Of a stretch of DNA of 64,000 nt, positions 26,637 through 39,184 are shown piece after piece. Position 1 is the stretch's first letter. Every line of letters starts with the position of its first letter. A program made the position numbers and the translations under genes. The DNA is from Daucus carota subsp. sativus (lineage: Eukaryota > Streptophyta > Magnoliopsida > Apiales > Apiaceae): assembly GCF_001625215.2 (NCBI RefSeq), contig NC_030385.2, positions 46,215,598 to 46,279,597 of the forward strand, given 5' to 3'. The notes beneath the pieces were generated by a model. It was not told where the DNA came from. It saw nothing but the letters and a program-made list of their open reading frames with translations, and made no database searches.

Positions 26637-29600
26637 CCTCCCTCTCCTCTCTAAGATTTAATTGGTTTCTTGGATAAAATTTTAATTTTTATTTATAGCT
26701 GTTATTTTAATTTGTATTGCAAGTGTGAGTTTGTTTGATGTTATACCTGAGTAATAGTTTATGTAGTTCTTATTGATTTCTTAGTTGATTACATGAAGCC
26801 TGATGATAAACCTGGTTATATTTAATTGGTTTCTTGGAAAAGATTCAATTTTTTATTATTTGGTGTTAAGTGCTGCAAGTGTAAGTTTCTGTTGTTTTTG
26901 GTTGTGATGGATAATTGGGTTTGTAGGAGTTGAAAGATGGGGCGGAAGTGGTTTCTGGTGGGAGTGATTCGGAGGGGGAGGAGATTAAAGTTGAGTGGGA
27001 TGGTGCGAAGTATCAAGATGAGATAGCTGAAGCTCAGGGTATACGGATTAGAAGGAGGCCTTCGACCGGACCTCCTCAGCATGCTGTAGGCCCGTTTGAG
27101 TTTCGTCTGCAGAATGCAGGTAATACTCCTCGGAATATTCTCGAGGAGATTATATGGAATACGGATGTGGAAGTATCTCAGGTTTGCTCCCCCTTAAGTA
27201 TTCGAATCACTAATTCTTATGTTTTTATTTATTTAAATTTATGGGAAGAGATAATTTGCAATGGTGTTTATAATGTTTTGTTTTTCAGATGAAAGAGAAG
27301 AAACCTCTGGGAGCAATTGCAAAAACTCTTCAGATTGCCCCTCCAGCTAGAGACTTTGTTGGAGCTCTGAAATCATCATATTTGCGAACTGGATTCCCTG
27401 CTTTAATTGCTGAAGTGAAAAAGGCTTCACCTAGTAGAGGAATTTTAAGAGAAGATTTTGATCCGGTATTTTGACAATCTAAATTTATCTACCATTTATT
27501 AACTTAATATCGAATGCTCTTATAGTTTTAAATATACCCCATAACCATAAATTTTCGCAACTTTGCTTTGAACCTGTATTTCAGGATTGGAAACTTTAAA
27601 CTTTATTGATGAGTTATATATTCATGTATTTTAAAATAGTAACATTTTGAAATATAGAAGTGTTTTACACGTCTCGAGTCCCATCACATACATTACGAAG
27701 TATATACAAGTCAGGCATGGAAGAATATGTATCTCTGATAATTTTGCAGTAAAGAATTCTAGAGTGATAACCGTTAAATACACAGAATAATTTTCTTCTT
27801 CTTGTCTTCCAATATCACTTTATATCCTATTTACTTGTTGTAGTCGTTACCTGTAACTTGTAAGAACAATGCTCATGATTTCGAAGTGATAAAAGAACTT
27901 TAATTACTTGAGTACTGCCTGAAAAGTTAAACTGTATGATAAATTCATTAATTATAAACAAATTTTATTGACCATAATTGTACTTTCTGACCTTTCTTCA
28001 ATAGGTTCAAATTGCTAAATCTTATGAGAAAGGTGGAGCAGCTTGTCTTAGTGTTTTGACAGACAAGAAGTATTTTCAGGTGAATGTCCTACCTTCTTTC
28101 TTGTATGCTGACTGAAATTGTTTCCTTATATTATTGTATTTGTGATGAAAAGTAGTGAAATTTACAGTCAAAGTATCTCCCGTAGCAATATATTTTTTTT
28201 TCTTACAATTATTATCTTGATGTTTGATTAAACAAGGGAGGCTTTGAAAATCTGGAAGCTATACGGAATGCCGGAGTAAAGGTACCCATTTGTGAAAACA
28301 TTTTCCCTGTTGACCCATAAAAGTTTGTAGCTTTAAATGCATTTTTCTAACTGCTTTAAGTTTGCAGTGCCCACTATTATGCAAAGATTTTATTATAGAT
28401 GCATGGCAACTCTACTATGCCCGAAGTAAAGGTGCAGACGCAGTTTTGTTAATTGCTGGTGTTTTGCCCGATCTTGATATCAAATACATGTCAAAAATTT
28501 GCAAGAAGCTTGGTTTGGCAGCACTTGTTGAGGTTAGATTGTGCTTTCTTCTATGTTCTCAATGTAATTTTATTTGGTTGATCTTTACTCTTTAGTATTA
28601 GCTTATACTTTTCTTTTGGACAGGTTTAATAACTTTACATTGTCATACTTTAAGCTAAAACTCCGAGTTAATTATATTATTTTGCGACTGTATTTGGCAC
28701 AGAATTGTATACATAGGCTAAAAAAGTAGTTTCTCATCTTTTCTAGTGTTCTTGTCATCTAGGTACATAACGAGAGGGAAATTGATCGAGTTCTTGAATT
28801 AGACGGGATTGAGCTTATTGGCATCAACAATCGTGATCTTGGTACTTCTCTGTTCCTACCTAATCCATCTAAATGCACAATACAGTGTTGCTTAGCTAGT
28901 AGTTGATCTTTTGAGTATATTCCGAGTATCACTGCCTGGTTGTAATTATAAGAATGTATTATTGAATCTATTTCCTGGACAATTATTTATATAGCTGAAA
29001 CTTTCTTGGTGTCATTTCATCTTTGTCATACAGTTTTCAGTAATTACATATGTATTTTGGACAAGTCAGTTTTCAGTACTTCCTTAGAAAGTGAATAGGG
29101 TATTAAAAACTTAAATGTAGGGCTGTCAAAAAAATCCGAAAAATTCGATATCCGTCCGAAAAATCCGCATTCGTATCCGAGATAAAACGGATATTATCCG
29201 TATCCGAGACAAAGCGGATATTATCCGCATCCGAATCCGACAATTCCGGATACGGATACGGATATAGGCATATTCGTATCCGATAATATCCGAATCCGAA
29301 ATTAAATATATATGATATTAAATATTATATATATATATATTATTATTCAATAACTATATAATGTGTGTATTTATATATGCATACATAAAATAATATATTT
29401 ATATAAATTTTGTATAATTTTAAAATATTATAGACATATATCATAATTTTATTTGAGTTTAATATCTTAAAGATAACAAATTTATATTGAAAGATAAATA
29501 AGAATTAATTTTTGAATTAATATAAACCTTCTTTAATGATTTTAATTTTTTTACTCAGTTTTAAAAATTAATTTTTAATTTTTACTATTTTTTAATGATT

Positions 29601-30574
29601 TTTTAGAAATTTTAATAAAGAAATAAAAATTCTGATTAAAAATCAGATCCGGATCCGGATATTATCCGAATCCGGATAGTATCCGTCGGATCCGGATTCG
29701 GATATCATCCTTTAAAAAATTTCGGATTCGGATTCGGATACGGATATGGATTTTCGGATTCGGATCCGGATACAGGCAGATCCGTATCCGAATTATCCGT
29801 TTGACACCCCTACTTAAATGACACTGAGATATAAGCTACATCCATTTTATTGGCCTTTCTTGTAAAGTTTAGAGTAGTACAGTTGAGTTCTTATAATTCT
29901 CTTGTGAAGTGTTTGGGAGGCAGCATGACTCGAGATCACTGATAGATAAACCTGTTTAGGATGTGTTTCCTTGATCAGCATAAACTTTCTGGTAATATAT
30001 TTTTCTTTTTCACCAGAAACATTTAAGGTCGACACCAGCAACACCAAAAAGCTTCTCGAAGGTGCCCGTGGACAAAAGATTCGTGAGAAAGACATCATTG
30101 TATGTGATTTTTTTTCCTTGCATTGTAGCATTTATTTGCTGAGTTATTTGTTGCCGGCACTGCTTTATTCCCAGTGATTTTTGAAATTTTACTTGTTATT
30201 CTTAGGTGGTCGGTGAGTCTGGAATTTTCACTCCCGATGATATTGCTTATGTACAAGAAGCTGGGGTCAAAGCAGTAAGCACATTTTATCCTTCTCTGCT
30301 TGCTCTGCATTTTTTATATGATTCCAAAGTTGAAGGTGGAACTGTTCAAATCCGTTAAACCCGGGTCATCTATTTTCCTGAAATATTGTCATTGTTACTG
30401 CTTTTATCGGGACTTGGCTAGAAATGCTTTTTATATTTGTTTGACTATACGAAATTATTGTCTTGACATATTTCGCTCCCCTCATTGCAGGTGCTGGTTG
30501 GGGAGTCGCTCGTGAAACAAGATGATCCGGCGAAGGGCATAACCGCACTTTTCGGCAAAGATATAGCTTCATAA
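26347..30574 (+). CDS. IGPS: Indole-3-glycerol-phosphate synthase, plastidial
   Basis: Ten exons give 401 residues: 26347-26520, 26927-27181, 27289-27465, 28005-28079, 28237-28281, 28368-28532, 28763-28841, 30017-30099, 30206-30274, 30491-30574. The first 60 residues look like a transit peptide. The (beta/alpha)8 TrpC core then follows with the catalytic set of the family: Glu185 and Lys187 in [11 protein letters not shown], Lys248 in CPLLCKDFI, Glu297 in ALVEVHNE, Asn320 in INNRDL and Ser356 in VVGESGI. The enzyme closes the indole ring from CdRP to indole-3-glycerol phosphate in tryptophan biosynthesis, which also feeds indole metabolites and auxin. The length is typical of plant enzymes. 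Intron 1 opens with a CT/C-rich tract, and intron 7 carries a hAT-type MITE. Confidence 0.95.
26521..26645 (+). repeat. Pyrimidine CT/C-rich tract at the start of IGPS intron 1
   Basis: A run of CT, CCCT and C stretches of about 120 bases starts two bases behind the 5' splice site, with almost no purines. The deduced Ser/Pro/Leu frames here are not coding. Confidence 0.9.
29118..29812. mobile_element. hAT-type MITE in IGPS intron 7, with 8-bp TSD
   Basis: A 695-bp element. Left end TAGGGCTGTCAAA; right end TTTGACACCCCTA, so the 13-bp TIRs differ at one base. It is flanked by a perfect 8-bp direct repeat, CTTAAATG (29110-29117 and 29813-29820). An 8-bp duplication and these ends fit the hAT superfamily. 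Subterminal zones on both sides are packed with ATCCG/GGATA repeats in both orientations and can pair with each other; the middle is AT-rich. No transposase. It lies well away from both splice sites. Confidence 0.88.
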
Positions 30575-31454
30575 GTTACAAATTTTAAGTTCTGGGCACT
30601 GTTTTGCTATATGAGTAACTTCAAAGGGGTTTCTTTGCCCATATTGTATTCCATAATTTTCAGCTCCACCATTTCTTGGATCATATCATTTGGTTCAAGC
30701 CCGGTGGCTAAACCATAAAGAACTAACTTATATGAAGTGATTTCACATAAAGGAAATAGTTATAATTTTAGTTTCAAGTTATTATCCTTTTGAATATTTA
30801 TATTGTTCATGGTAACTTATATGCTCTCTAATACTCCAGAGACTAAAGCCAACAGTTTTGAATTTTTTCAAGAAAAAAAGAAAACGAAAGCGTTTCATCT
30901 TGAAATCTTGATTTTTAATCATGCCGTTTGATAAATAAGTTATTGCCAAAATAAGAACTTAATTTTTTTATTAAATAAATTATATTGTATAAACTTTTTT
31001 GGAAAAAATTATCAAAAAAAAACTTTTCGAAAAAAAGATATTAAGCACGTAGTCAGATTTTTTTATTTGATATAAACAAGTGTTTATTTTCACAAAAATA
31101 GATATTTATTTCAAAATATATTAATTTATTCTTAAAAAATGAAATAATCCAAACCCCCTAAAATATATAAAGTTCTTGATATCTAATACTAGAAAATATC
31201 CATCTCGAATTTTAGATTTACAATGAAAAATCCTTTTTATTAGAACCCTTGTACAGTTGTACTTCGGAAATCGGACCTGACAAAACAAGACACACGTCTT
31301 TTTCAAAAAAATTCAAAAAGTACAAATAAAATAGCAGCGATTAAAGCTTACTCTGTACTCTACTCTCTACTCCACCACCTCTTCAAACCAAAAATAACAC
31401 ACACTAAAACACACACACACACACACACACAACTCTCCGACACACTGTCTTGCA
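30575..31454. promoter_or_regulatory. IGPS 3' flank and SAWADEE-gene upstream region
   Basis: About 880 bp. The first 150 bases are probable IGPS 3' UTR. The AT-rich middle shows no gene. The last 130 bases form the likely leader of the next gene, with an (AC)n run at 31409-31432. Confidence 0.4.
31409..31432 (+). repeat. (AC)n microsatellite in the SAWADEE gene leader
   Basis: About 12 AC units end 22 bases before the ATG, so they are likely transcribed in the 5' UTR. Confidence 0.85.
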
Positions 31455-34400
31455 ATGGCGACAAAACCGCCGGCCGGCGATATTTTCGACCTCGAATTCC
31501 GGTGCTCCGACGACGACGCGTGGTACAGCGTCCGAGCTATTCTCGTCAGCGGCACGCTAACGATCCAGTTCGAGAACTTCCCGGAGATATCCTTCGGCGT
31601 CACCGAGTTCGACTCGCTTGAGCACCTCGACGAGTTCACACGGCGAATTCGCCCTGTGTCGACTCAGTTGCAGGACAGCGAGTGTTATAAAATCGATAAA
31701 GGGATGAAAGTTTGCGCGTATTCAAGCTGGAGAGAAGATGATCTCCGCTATTACGATGCCATTGTTGAAGCTGTATGCATATCTTTCTCTTAAATTTTTA
31801 TAATTTTTTTACTTGTTTTTTTAATTATTTTTTTAATGAAATGTTGTGAGTTTTGGACTTTCGATTTTGTGTTTTTGCTATTATTATGTGTTTTTGGTAT
31901 GTATACGTGCGTGAGAAGTGTTTGAGATGATTGAATGAGCTAAAAATTAGGGTAAACTGGATGTGATTGTTGGGGTTTTTAAAGAGGTTTGTATATGAAA
32001 TGTTTGTGTATGTGTACATACATGCAAGATAAGTGTTTTGAGTAGGTGAATTGAGGTGATCGATTTATTGTGAAATTATTGAATGTGCTGGAATTTGGAG
32101 TTTTTTTTTTTAATGTGTTTAGGTTAGTTTGTGAGGATTATTATGTCTTTTAAATTAGGGGATAGTAGTAGGAAGACATCGAAGTGGATTCAGTTTTTTT
32201 TAATATAGTTCTTAGGAGGTTGCCGTTAAGGTTTGGCTGCCTTGCTGGAGCCCTAGTATACTTAGTGGTGGTAGCACAACCGTGATCTGGGTACTTCTCC
32301 TTTCCTCTTTAATCCATCTAAATGCCCAATTAAATGTTGCTTACCTAGACATGATCTTTTAAATATATCCTGGCTGTCATATCCTGGTAGGTTAGAGGAT
32401 GAAGTTTATCATGTATTGCAATTATGAAAATATGTTCTTGAATTTATTTTGTTGATTACATCATTTATATAGTTTAAACTCTTTTTGGATCATTTCTTCT
32501 GTGCACAGTTTTCAGTATATATGAAATGTTTTGTGCTATCATCACTCTGTGTATATAGTATATACCTGTATGATAAGTCTCGTGAGTAATTGAGGGCTTG
32601 AGGTGATCGTTTTATTGGGAAATCATTGAATGTGCTGGAATTTTGATGTGGACTGTTAGGTCAAATTGGATTTTTTTTTCTGTTTTAGTTTAGTTATGAG
32701 ATGTATTATGTCTATTAAATTAATCGGTAGTAGTGTGAACTGGGAAGGCATTGAAGTGGTTTTTAAGTTTTTGGTGAGTTTACTTCCGATACCTTTTGGA
32801 GTGTTGTAATGCCTATGTGAGGGTGGCACCTCCATTTTGAAACAGCCATGCTCTGCTGGATTTTTGTTTGTTTAGTTCTTAAAGAAAAAACATCAGATTG
32901 CTGTTAATTTACTGTGTTTTTTGTAGATAAGTGAACAGTTGCATGACTACATTTGTTGCTCTATTTTCTATATTTAAAGTAAGTAAATCTATTACATGAA
33001 GTTGTCATTTTTCCGTCTTACTATATGTAATGCCCATTTTGAAATGTGACTCGACTTTTGACGTTTAATTGGTTTGTAAATTATTCTGTGCCATATATAT
33101 GATAGTAGTTGATGATCTTAAACCTTAAAAGAGGTGTAATTTAATATAAGTAATTGACATAAAATATGCTGCCTTGCATTTATTTGACTCCCTTGGAACT
33201 TTATAAATGTCTTGATAGATTGAGTTTAAGGATCATTTGTTTGAGAAAGGAGAAGAGGAGTGTCTGTGCACCTTTGTGCTATCCTGGCTGCATGGTCCCA
33301 ATGCGGGTAATATGTCTTCTTCAGGTGTTGCAAGCATATGCTTAGTGAACACCAATGCCCCTCTCAATTCTACAATATTGACTTTCTTAAAACTGGCAAA
33401 GGAGAACATAAAAAGGGCTTCGCTTCGAACTCGTTCAGTTTCCAAGAGTTATTCGACTCCAACAACTACACCAGATCGTATCCAGGCAAGCACATTCTGA
33501 GATTATGTTTTAAATGTATATATTCTCAATGCACACATTTTTTAGCGCTTGAATGTTTTCTTCTTGTTTCAGGAAACCAAGGGTGCCTGTCATTTCCCCG
33601 GTAATGTACAATTATAGGAAGGTTTCTGGGTTTTGGCCAGAGCACTTCTGTGCCACCAACCATTATTGTGTTACATTTTGAATGCTTTTGAGTTATTTTT
33701 TCTTTCCCCTTTTTTTCTGGCATTAGTAAAAGACTACTGTATTTGCTTGCAGCCGTGGCAAGTTTTCAAATTGACGAAGATCGGGATATTGGAGGAGTTC
33801 CTTTTAACATGAATAAAGTTGAGGAACTTGGAAATCACCACTATATTCTAATTGATAATTTGGAGAAAGATCTATCCCCAACATCGGTCATTGAATTTAT
33901 ACGCAAACAAACTTCCATCACAGCAGAAGCATATGTTTTTCCTAGTTTATTAGCAGAGTCCTATACAAGAGGGGCCATAGTGCTGGCTTCGAAAAGAAGT
34001 CTTGAGGAGATATATAAATTCCTAATCAATCCTGATCACGCTATCGTATCTTCAACTGGAAGGTATGTCGCCATAAGCCTGTCTGAATTTCTTGCTCACT
34101 AGTCTATAATGCACAAGACAACCACACGTTGAAACTTGTTGAAGTTTATCGTTTGAATATGATAAGAAAATAATTTGATTCAGTCTTGTCAAATTTGCAT
34201 GCTGAATGGATAATGCTTCAGGAAAGGCAAATCTTCATTTTTAAAGTTATAGCAACAGAGTCGGGAGACTGTTGATGTTTTTTTTTACCTGCTATCTAGT
34301 TCTTTGTTAATCTTATACATAATACAACTATACAATTGTGTAATGGAACTGGTATAATAGTATAATACTAAATACTTGAAGTATGGCAAGCCCATTTTCT

Positions 34401-35151
34401 TATCCTGCCTTTGGTGGGTATATCAGTTAACTATTACTGGATCAGCTAAATATTTCAGTTTGTGCTTCTTGTTATTATGCTGGTCGTGATATTGTAATGC
34501 TAAGTGCCTTACATTTGCATGCCTCCGGATTTGGTTAATTGTTGGATTTAGGACCTGCATGTAATTTTATTCGTTCAGTTATTTAAGGTTTTATCGGCTA
34601 GATAGTTAATTATTTAGTAGTTCGAATACTAATTCAATGTAACTATTAAAATGAAAGGAAGGAATATGAAAACCTTGCTTAGTATGACATATATAACAAG
34701 TCACAATCTAAAAACATTGTCCAGCTGTCAAAAATTATGAATTAACGTTTATTTTCTGCAGGCCATGGGTCATAACTGAGGAGAAAATGAGGCGTGGATA
34801 TTTCAAAAGTGTAGGGAGTTTGATGCCAAGATCTCAGGTGAGCATTGTCATTAGTTTGTTAATAAATATTATATTATATATGTGGATTCTGTATGGTATA
34901 TGGTTTTGTATTTAGCATGATTTTTTGACATTGACTTGATGACTTGTTACATTTAAAATTTTTAGGGCGGAATCGTCGAGGACAAATTAAAGGTGGTTCG
35001 TGCAGGAACTGAAGAATTTAGAAAAGCTGCAAGATTGAAGAATTTGTTCAAGGACTTCACTGATCATCAACGACAACTTCACGAGAGGTTAACTTTAGAG
35101 CATAATAAGAACTTATATCCTTCAAGCGCATCTTATCCCGGTGCTGGCTAG
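31455..35151 (+). CDS. SAWADEE-like domain protein
   Basis: Six exons join to 394 residues: 31455-31772, 33219-33485, 33573-33600, 33753-34062, 34762-34837, 34966-35151. The N-terminal 150 residues (DLEFRCSDDDAWYSV, a Glu-Phe-Asp block, QDSECYKIDKGMKVCA, YYDAIVEA, EEECLCTFVLSWLHGPNAG, ICLV) match the pattern of SAWADEE domains as I remember them, including spaced Cys and His residues that could bind zinc. In SHH1 that fold reads histone H3K9 methylation for RNA-directed DNA methylation. This protein lacks a homeodomain and has a long C-terminal part of unknown fold (HHYILIDNLEKDLSPTSVIEF and on). A role in chromatin is inference. The intron after 33485 appears to use a GC donor, and intron 1 (1.4 kb) contains duplications described separately. 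Confidence 0.72.
31990..32775 (+). repeat. Tandem duplication inside intron 1 of the SAWADEE gene
   Basis: Two diverged copies, about 31990-32215 and 32516-32775, share TATATGAAATGTTT, GAGGTGATCG-TTTATTG, ATTGAATGTGCTGGAATTT, TATTATGTCT-TTAAATTA and GAAG-CAT-GAAGTGG-TT. The offset is about 525 bp. Segment 32277-32515 between them resembles IGPS intron 7. Confidence 0.75.
32277..32515 (+). repeat. Diverged copy of the IGPS exon 7/intron 7 junction
   Basis: Follows 28830-29045 of the IGPS gene in the same orientation: CGTGATCT-GGTACTTCTC, AATCCATCTAAATGC, TGTTGCTTA-CTAG, TTGATCTTTT-A-TAT, ATTATTTATATAG-T-AAAC and ACAGTTTTCAGTA-AT recur in the same order. The matching part includes the last bases of IGPS exon 7, so the source was probably IGPS and the insert went into the neighbouring gene. 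Confidence 0.75.
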
Positions 35152-35510
35152 AATCTTTTGCAGATGGAGCATACAAAAAGGTAATCTTCATTTTTAGTAG
35201 TGTCAATATTAGGTGGTCTAAGCATATTTGTATGGTGCTGCGTATCATATAACCAGGCATACCTTATATACAGAAAAAAAAAACAAACACTAAACCCAGG
35301 GGGAAATATGATACTGATAGCTTTCGGTCATATGACTCATTTGTGGAATCAAAGAAAATCCAGATATTACCGTGTCACTTGATAAACAGGTATGCACATA
35401 GCTGACGAGGTCTGAGACTAGATATTAACAGAATAATAGCTTTTTCTAAAGCATGAGCCCCTAGATAAACCTGGCTGCTTAATCTATATTTCACTGTATT
35501 TACCAACAAC

Positions 35511-35770
35511 CCATTTGGGTGAGCTTAAAATAATGACATATGGCTTATTTAATGTGATAAGTGCATCGCTTAAATTGTCTGTTTGGGTAATTTTATAGTT
35601 TGGTGACTTATGACTTATTAAAAATATGATAATTAAAATAAATTTGATGGTTAATTTCTGACTTTAAGTGAGTTTCTGGCTTATTTTTAATTTCAGTCAG
35701 TTTCTGGTTTATTACACAAAGCATAAAATCGATAATGGCGTAAATCTCGGGGAAGCTCTGTCAAACAGGC
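35511..35770 (+). mobile_element. MITE-like relic downstream of the SAWADEE gene
   Basis: Starts CCATTTGGGTGAGCTTAAAAT, like copies A and B, and ends AAGCTCTGTCAAACAGG, whose inverse (CCTGTTTGACAGAGCTT) matches the start. The interior has repeated GGCTTATT and TTTCTGG motifs. No clear target duplication. Confidence 0.5.
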
Positions 35771-36953
35771 TCTAGCTGATTTTTGTGATCTCTCATATGT
35801 GGGGTCACAGTAAGTTTCTGCTGTTTAATTTTCCATTTGTGTTTGAAGCATGCATATTTGCAAGTAAAGGATCTCAACTAAACCCAGCTGCTTAATTTCT
35901 TATTCTTTACTAAAATGTTTCTGTGGCCTCTTAATGTGATTACAGTATATAATATCGTGTTATCTTGTTCCAGTTTGTTTGAAGGAAAGCAGGACTGTAA
36001 GTAAAGCATCTCAGTGTCTGAAATCAAGAATCTGGAGTTGTACAGATTATCATATTCCCGCCGAGCGTGAGAAGATTGTACTTAAAACTTAAAAGAGTTA
36101 AAAGAGTTGAACCCAGATAGTCAGTTATTGAGGGTCGAGGATGATGCAACTGAAGTGGTTGAACCTAGATTATGTACTTAAAAGTAAATCTTTAATTCTG
36201 AAATTTTTTTAATAGAATCTGTCACCTGTAGAATGTGTAATTTTTCGTGTATCAATTATTACCGTATAATATTTTTGCTTGTTCTTATATTTTTAATAAT
36301 CATAATAATTGATATATTCAAAATATGTATTTATATTATAAGATTTTACAGCAACATTATTTAGGGAAATTTATTGGCTTGCTTGGATAAATTTATTTGG
36401 ATAAAATAAGGATCTATTTTAAAATAAAATATATATTTTATATATTGTTTTTATGATTCACGTATCTAGGGATAATTATATTTTCTTTGTTTCTTATTAT
36501 CAAAAAACATATATTTATATATTTTTATAGGTAACTTAATTTATGAAAAAGTAGACAAATTAAACTGACTCCTAACATTTAAAGTTAGAGGTTGGGTTCG
36601 TGTTGATTAAATTAATTTATTTTATCATTAATCATTGAAGAATGATAATTTTATATAATTTTAATATATAAAATTAAAATTATAATTTAGCATTAATTTA
36701 ATAATCAAATTATTTTCATTTTCATTTTTATATATACAGATAAATCATCCATCAACTGATTTGGTTTAAAATACAGAAGTAGATTGCACAAAACTAAAAT
36801 CAACTTATAAGCCAGACCAAAAGCATTACAGAGTAGCCAAGACTTAGACGACAACGTCGTCCGCTGCCTCAAACATCTCGCGACTCGCAGGTCACAAATA
36901 TCACATTCAATCAATCAATCGAATCCCATCTAGATCTTATCATTCAATTTAAG
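35771..36953. other. Spacer and upstream region of the p24 gene
   Basis: About 1.2 kb, AT-rich to about 36720. The part near 36800-36950 is the likely promoter end and first leader exon of the p24 gene. Nothing else was recognised. Confidence 0.4.
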
Positions 36954-37043
36954 GTAACATCATTCAGATCTCTCTATTTATGTCTTTACCAATGAGTTCT
37001 TGTCTGTAATCCAATTTCATATGTTATTTATGTATTTTTGTAG
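36954..37043 (+). other. Probable 5' UTR intron of the p24 gene
   Basis: TTTAAG before GTAACATC at 36954, and TTTTTGTAG ending at 37043, directly before the ATG. The 90-bp intron would place the start codon as the first bases of an exon. Confidence 0.6.
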
Positions 37044-39184
37044 ATGGGATTGGGATACGTGCCCAAATTAATGATACCCATGATGGGATTTTTGTTGATT
37101 TTAGTGCAACAAGTGGTTGGGATTAGATTTGTGATTGATAGAGAAGAGTGTTTTTCACATAAAGTTGAATATGAAGGTGATAATGTTCATCTTTCTTTTG
37201 TTGTTATCAAGAGTGATGCTCCTTGGAATTATGGTGATCAGGGTGTTGATCTTGTGGTAATCCCCTTTTCCCTGTTTCTCGATTTTTTTCCAATGATGTT
37301 GTGTTAATTTTTAATTTTATGCATTTTTGTTGGAATTTGGGTGATGCTCTTTAAGACTTAAAATAATAGATTCTTGAAGTGGATAGGCTCATTAGTGATT
37401 GAAGTAGAAGAATTAGTGATTGGTAAAGAATCTTGGTTTTTTTGAAGATTACATTTTTGATAGACTTCCAATAGTTAATTGGGGGAGAGTTGATGCATCT
37501 GATAGATTCTTGTGCATTTACTTTAACAGTAGTGCATTTACTTCAACAGTATTGCCTTGCGGCATGTATATATCACCGGGTTTTGATTGTGTGAAAGTGA
37601 AAATTTGATACTTTAAAGCCAAAATTTGTGGAAAGAATTCTTTAACTTAGCCGTTTGTTACTCCTAATATGGAACTCAACCTCAGACCCCAAGATTTATC
37701 AGTATGAGGTTCGGCTGTATTTTTATTTCATGACTGTTTCTAAAAATTGATCGCAGGTACACGTAACTTCGACATAATAAACAATAAAAATCATATTATT
37801 TTAATGTAAACATATCAAGTGGAACTTTTCCCGATGCATTTTGATAAAAAATTATAACTACTTAATAGAGAAAGAAAAGTTGGGTAAACTTCTTTGGAGA
37901 ACTATGTGTATATCGACCAGTTATGATATATTATGGCAGACATAAAACTTGATGCTCTGGGAGTCCTATATATATTGTGGTACGATACTTATAGTGCAAT
38001 TAATTCCAGAGAAAGCATTGTATGTTAAGTACCAAAGCATCTGCAGTTATGCTCAAATCCTGATTAAACTGCTTCTTAATTTTGTATCTCTCCTTTGCTT
38101 TGAGTGTAGATAAAAGGACCTACTGGAGATCAGATACACGATTTCCGTGACAAGACAACCGAGAAGTATGAGTTTATGGCCCAAAAGAGAGGCGTTTATC
38201 GCTTCTGCTTTACTAACAAATCTCCTTACCATGAAACCATAGACTTTGACGTGCATGTTGGCCATTTTGCATACTATGATCAGCACGCAAAGGATGGTGA
38301 GCTGTATCACTTTCTTAAAGACCATGTGCTTATGCCCTTCCAGTCTTTTCTTCTTCCGCTGTATCTTATATGTGTCCTCTTAGACACTAATATATCTACC
38401 TCTTCGCAGAGCATTTTAATCCCTTGCTGGAACATATTTCAAAGTTAGAGGAAGCATTGTACAATATCCAATTCGAACAGCATTGGTTAGAGGCTCAGAC
38501 TGACCGCCAGGCTATAGGTACAAATGTACAATACAGAAAAAATGAGTTTGTTTTGAATTTGATATATGTCTGTCCTTCAAATGAATTTGAGTACGTATTG
38601 ACGCTGACACTGGGAAAATTTAGATCACTTCTGTGTAATCTACAAACTAACTTAGATTGTGTTCACCAAACACAGAAATTGTATTATACCGAGTTGAAGT
38701 CTTTTATTGACCTTTTAACTGTTACTGAGATCAGTAGTCTTACATAAAGCATTAAGTTATTAATTTGGTCACATTAGAATGATATATGTATCATTCAAGT
38801 TGGTCTCTTTTCAACATGACTTGTAAATTTTTAACGTGGTTATAACTTATAAGTCAAGACATTACTGTTTCCAGTGATGATAACTTTATAAGGGTATTGT
38901 ACTCAAACATTGCTCCTGACCTAACAACCATGGGGTAACCAAGGCAAGAATTTGAGTGAAATTCTGAATTTTTTTTTCCAACTAACACATTAGTTTTAGT
39001 TGGACCATAACTTTATTAACCATAATATCTGTCTTCCCTGCTGGTTTCAGTGAATGATGGACTGAGTAGGAGAGCCATTCACAAGGCATTATTTGAGTCT
39101 GCAGCACTTATTGGTGCTAGTGTCCTCCAGGTCTACCTCCTGCAGCGTCTTTTCGAGCGAAAACTAGGAACATCCAGAGTTTGA
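37044..39184 (+). CDS. p24-beta family transmembrane cargo receptor
   Basis: Four exons encode 213 residues: 37044-37256, 38110-38296, 38410-38517, 39051-39184. There is a hydrophobic signal peptide at about 8-26, then a GOLD domain with the family cysteine pair (REECFSH and YRFCFTNKS), a predicted coiled coil (PLLEHISKLEEALYNIQFEQHWLEAQTDRQ), one transmembrane helix and a short cytosolic tail, FERKLGTSRV. p24 proteins cycle between ER and Golgi in COPI/COPII vesicles and help sort GPI-anchored and other cargo. The tail carries no dilysine but ends in Ser-Arg-Val, as I recall for the plant beta subfamily (Arabidopsis p24beta3). The beta assignment rests on this tail and on overall likeness. 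Confidence 0.9.
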
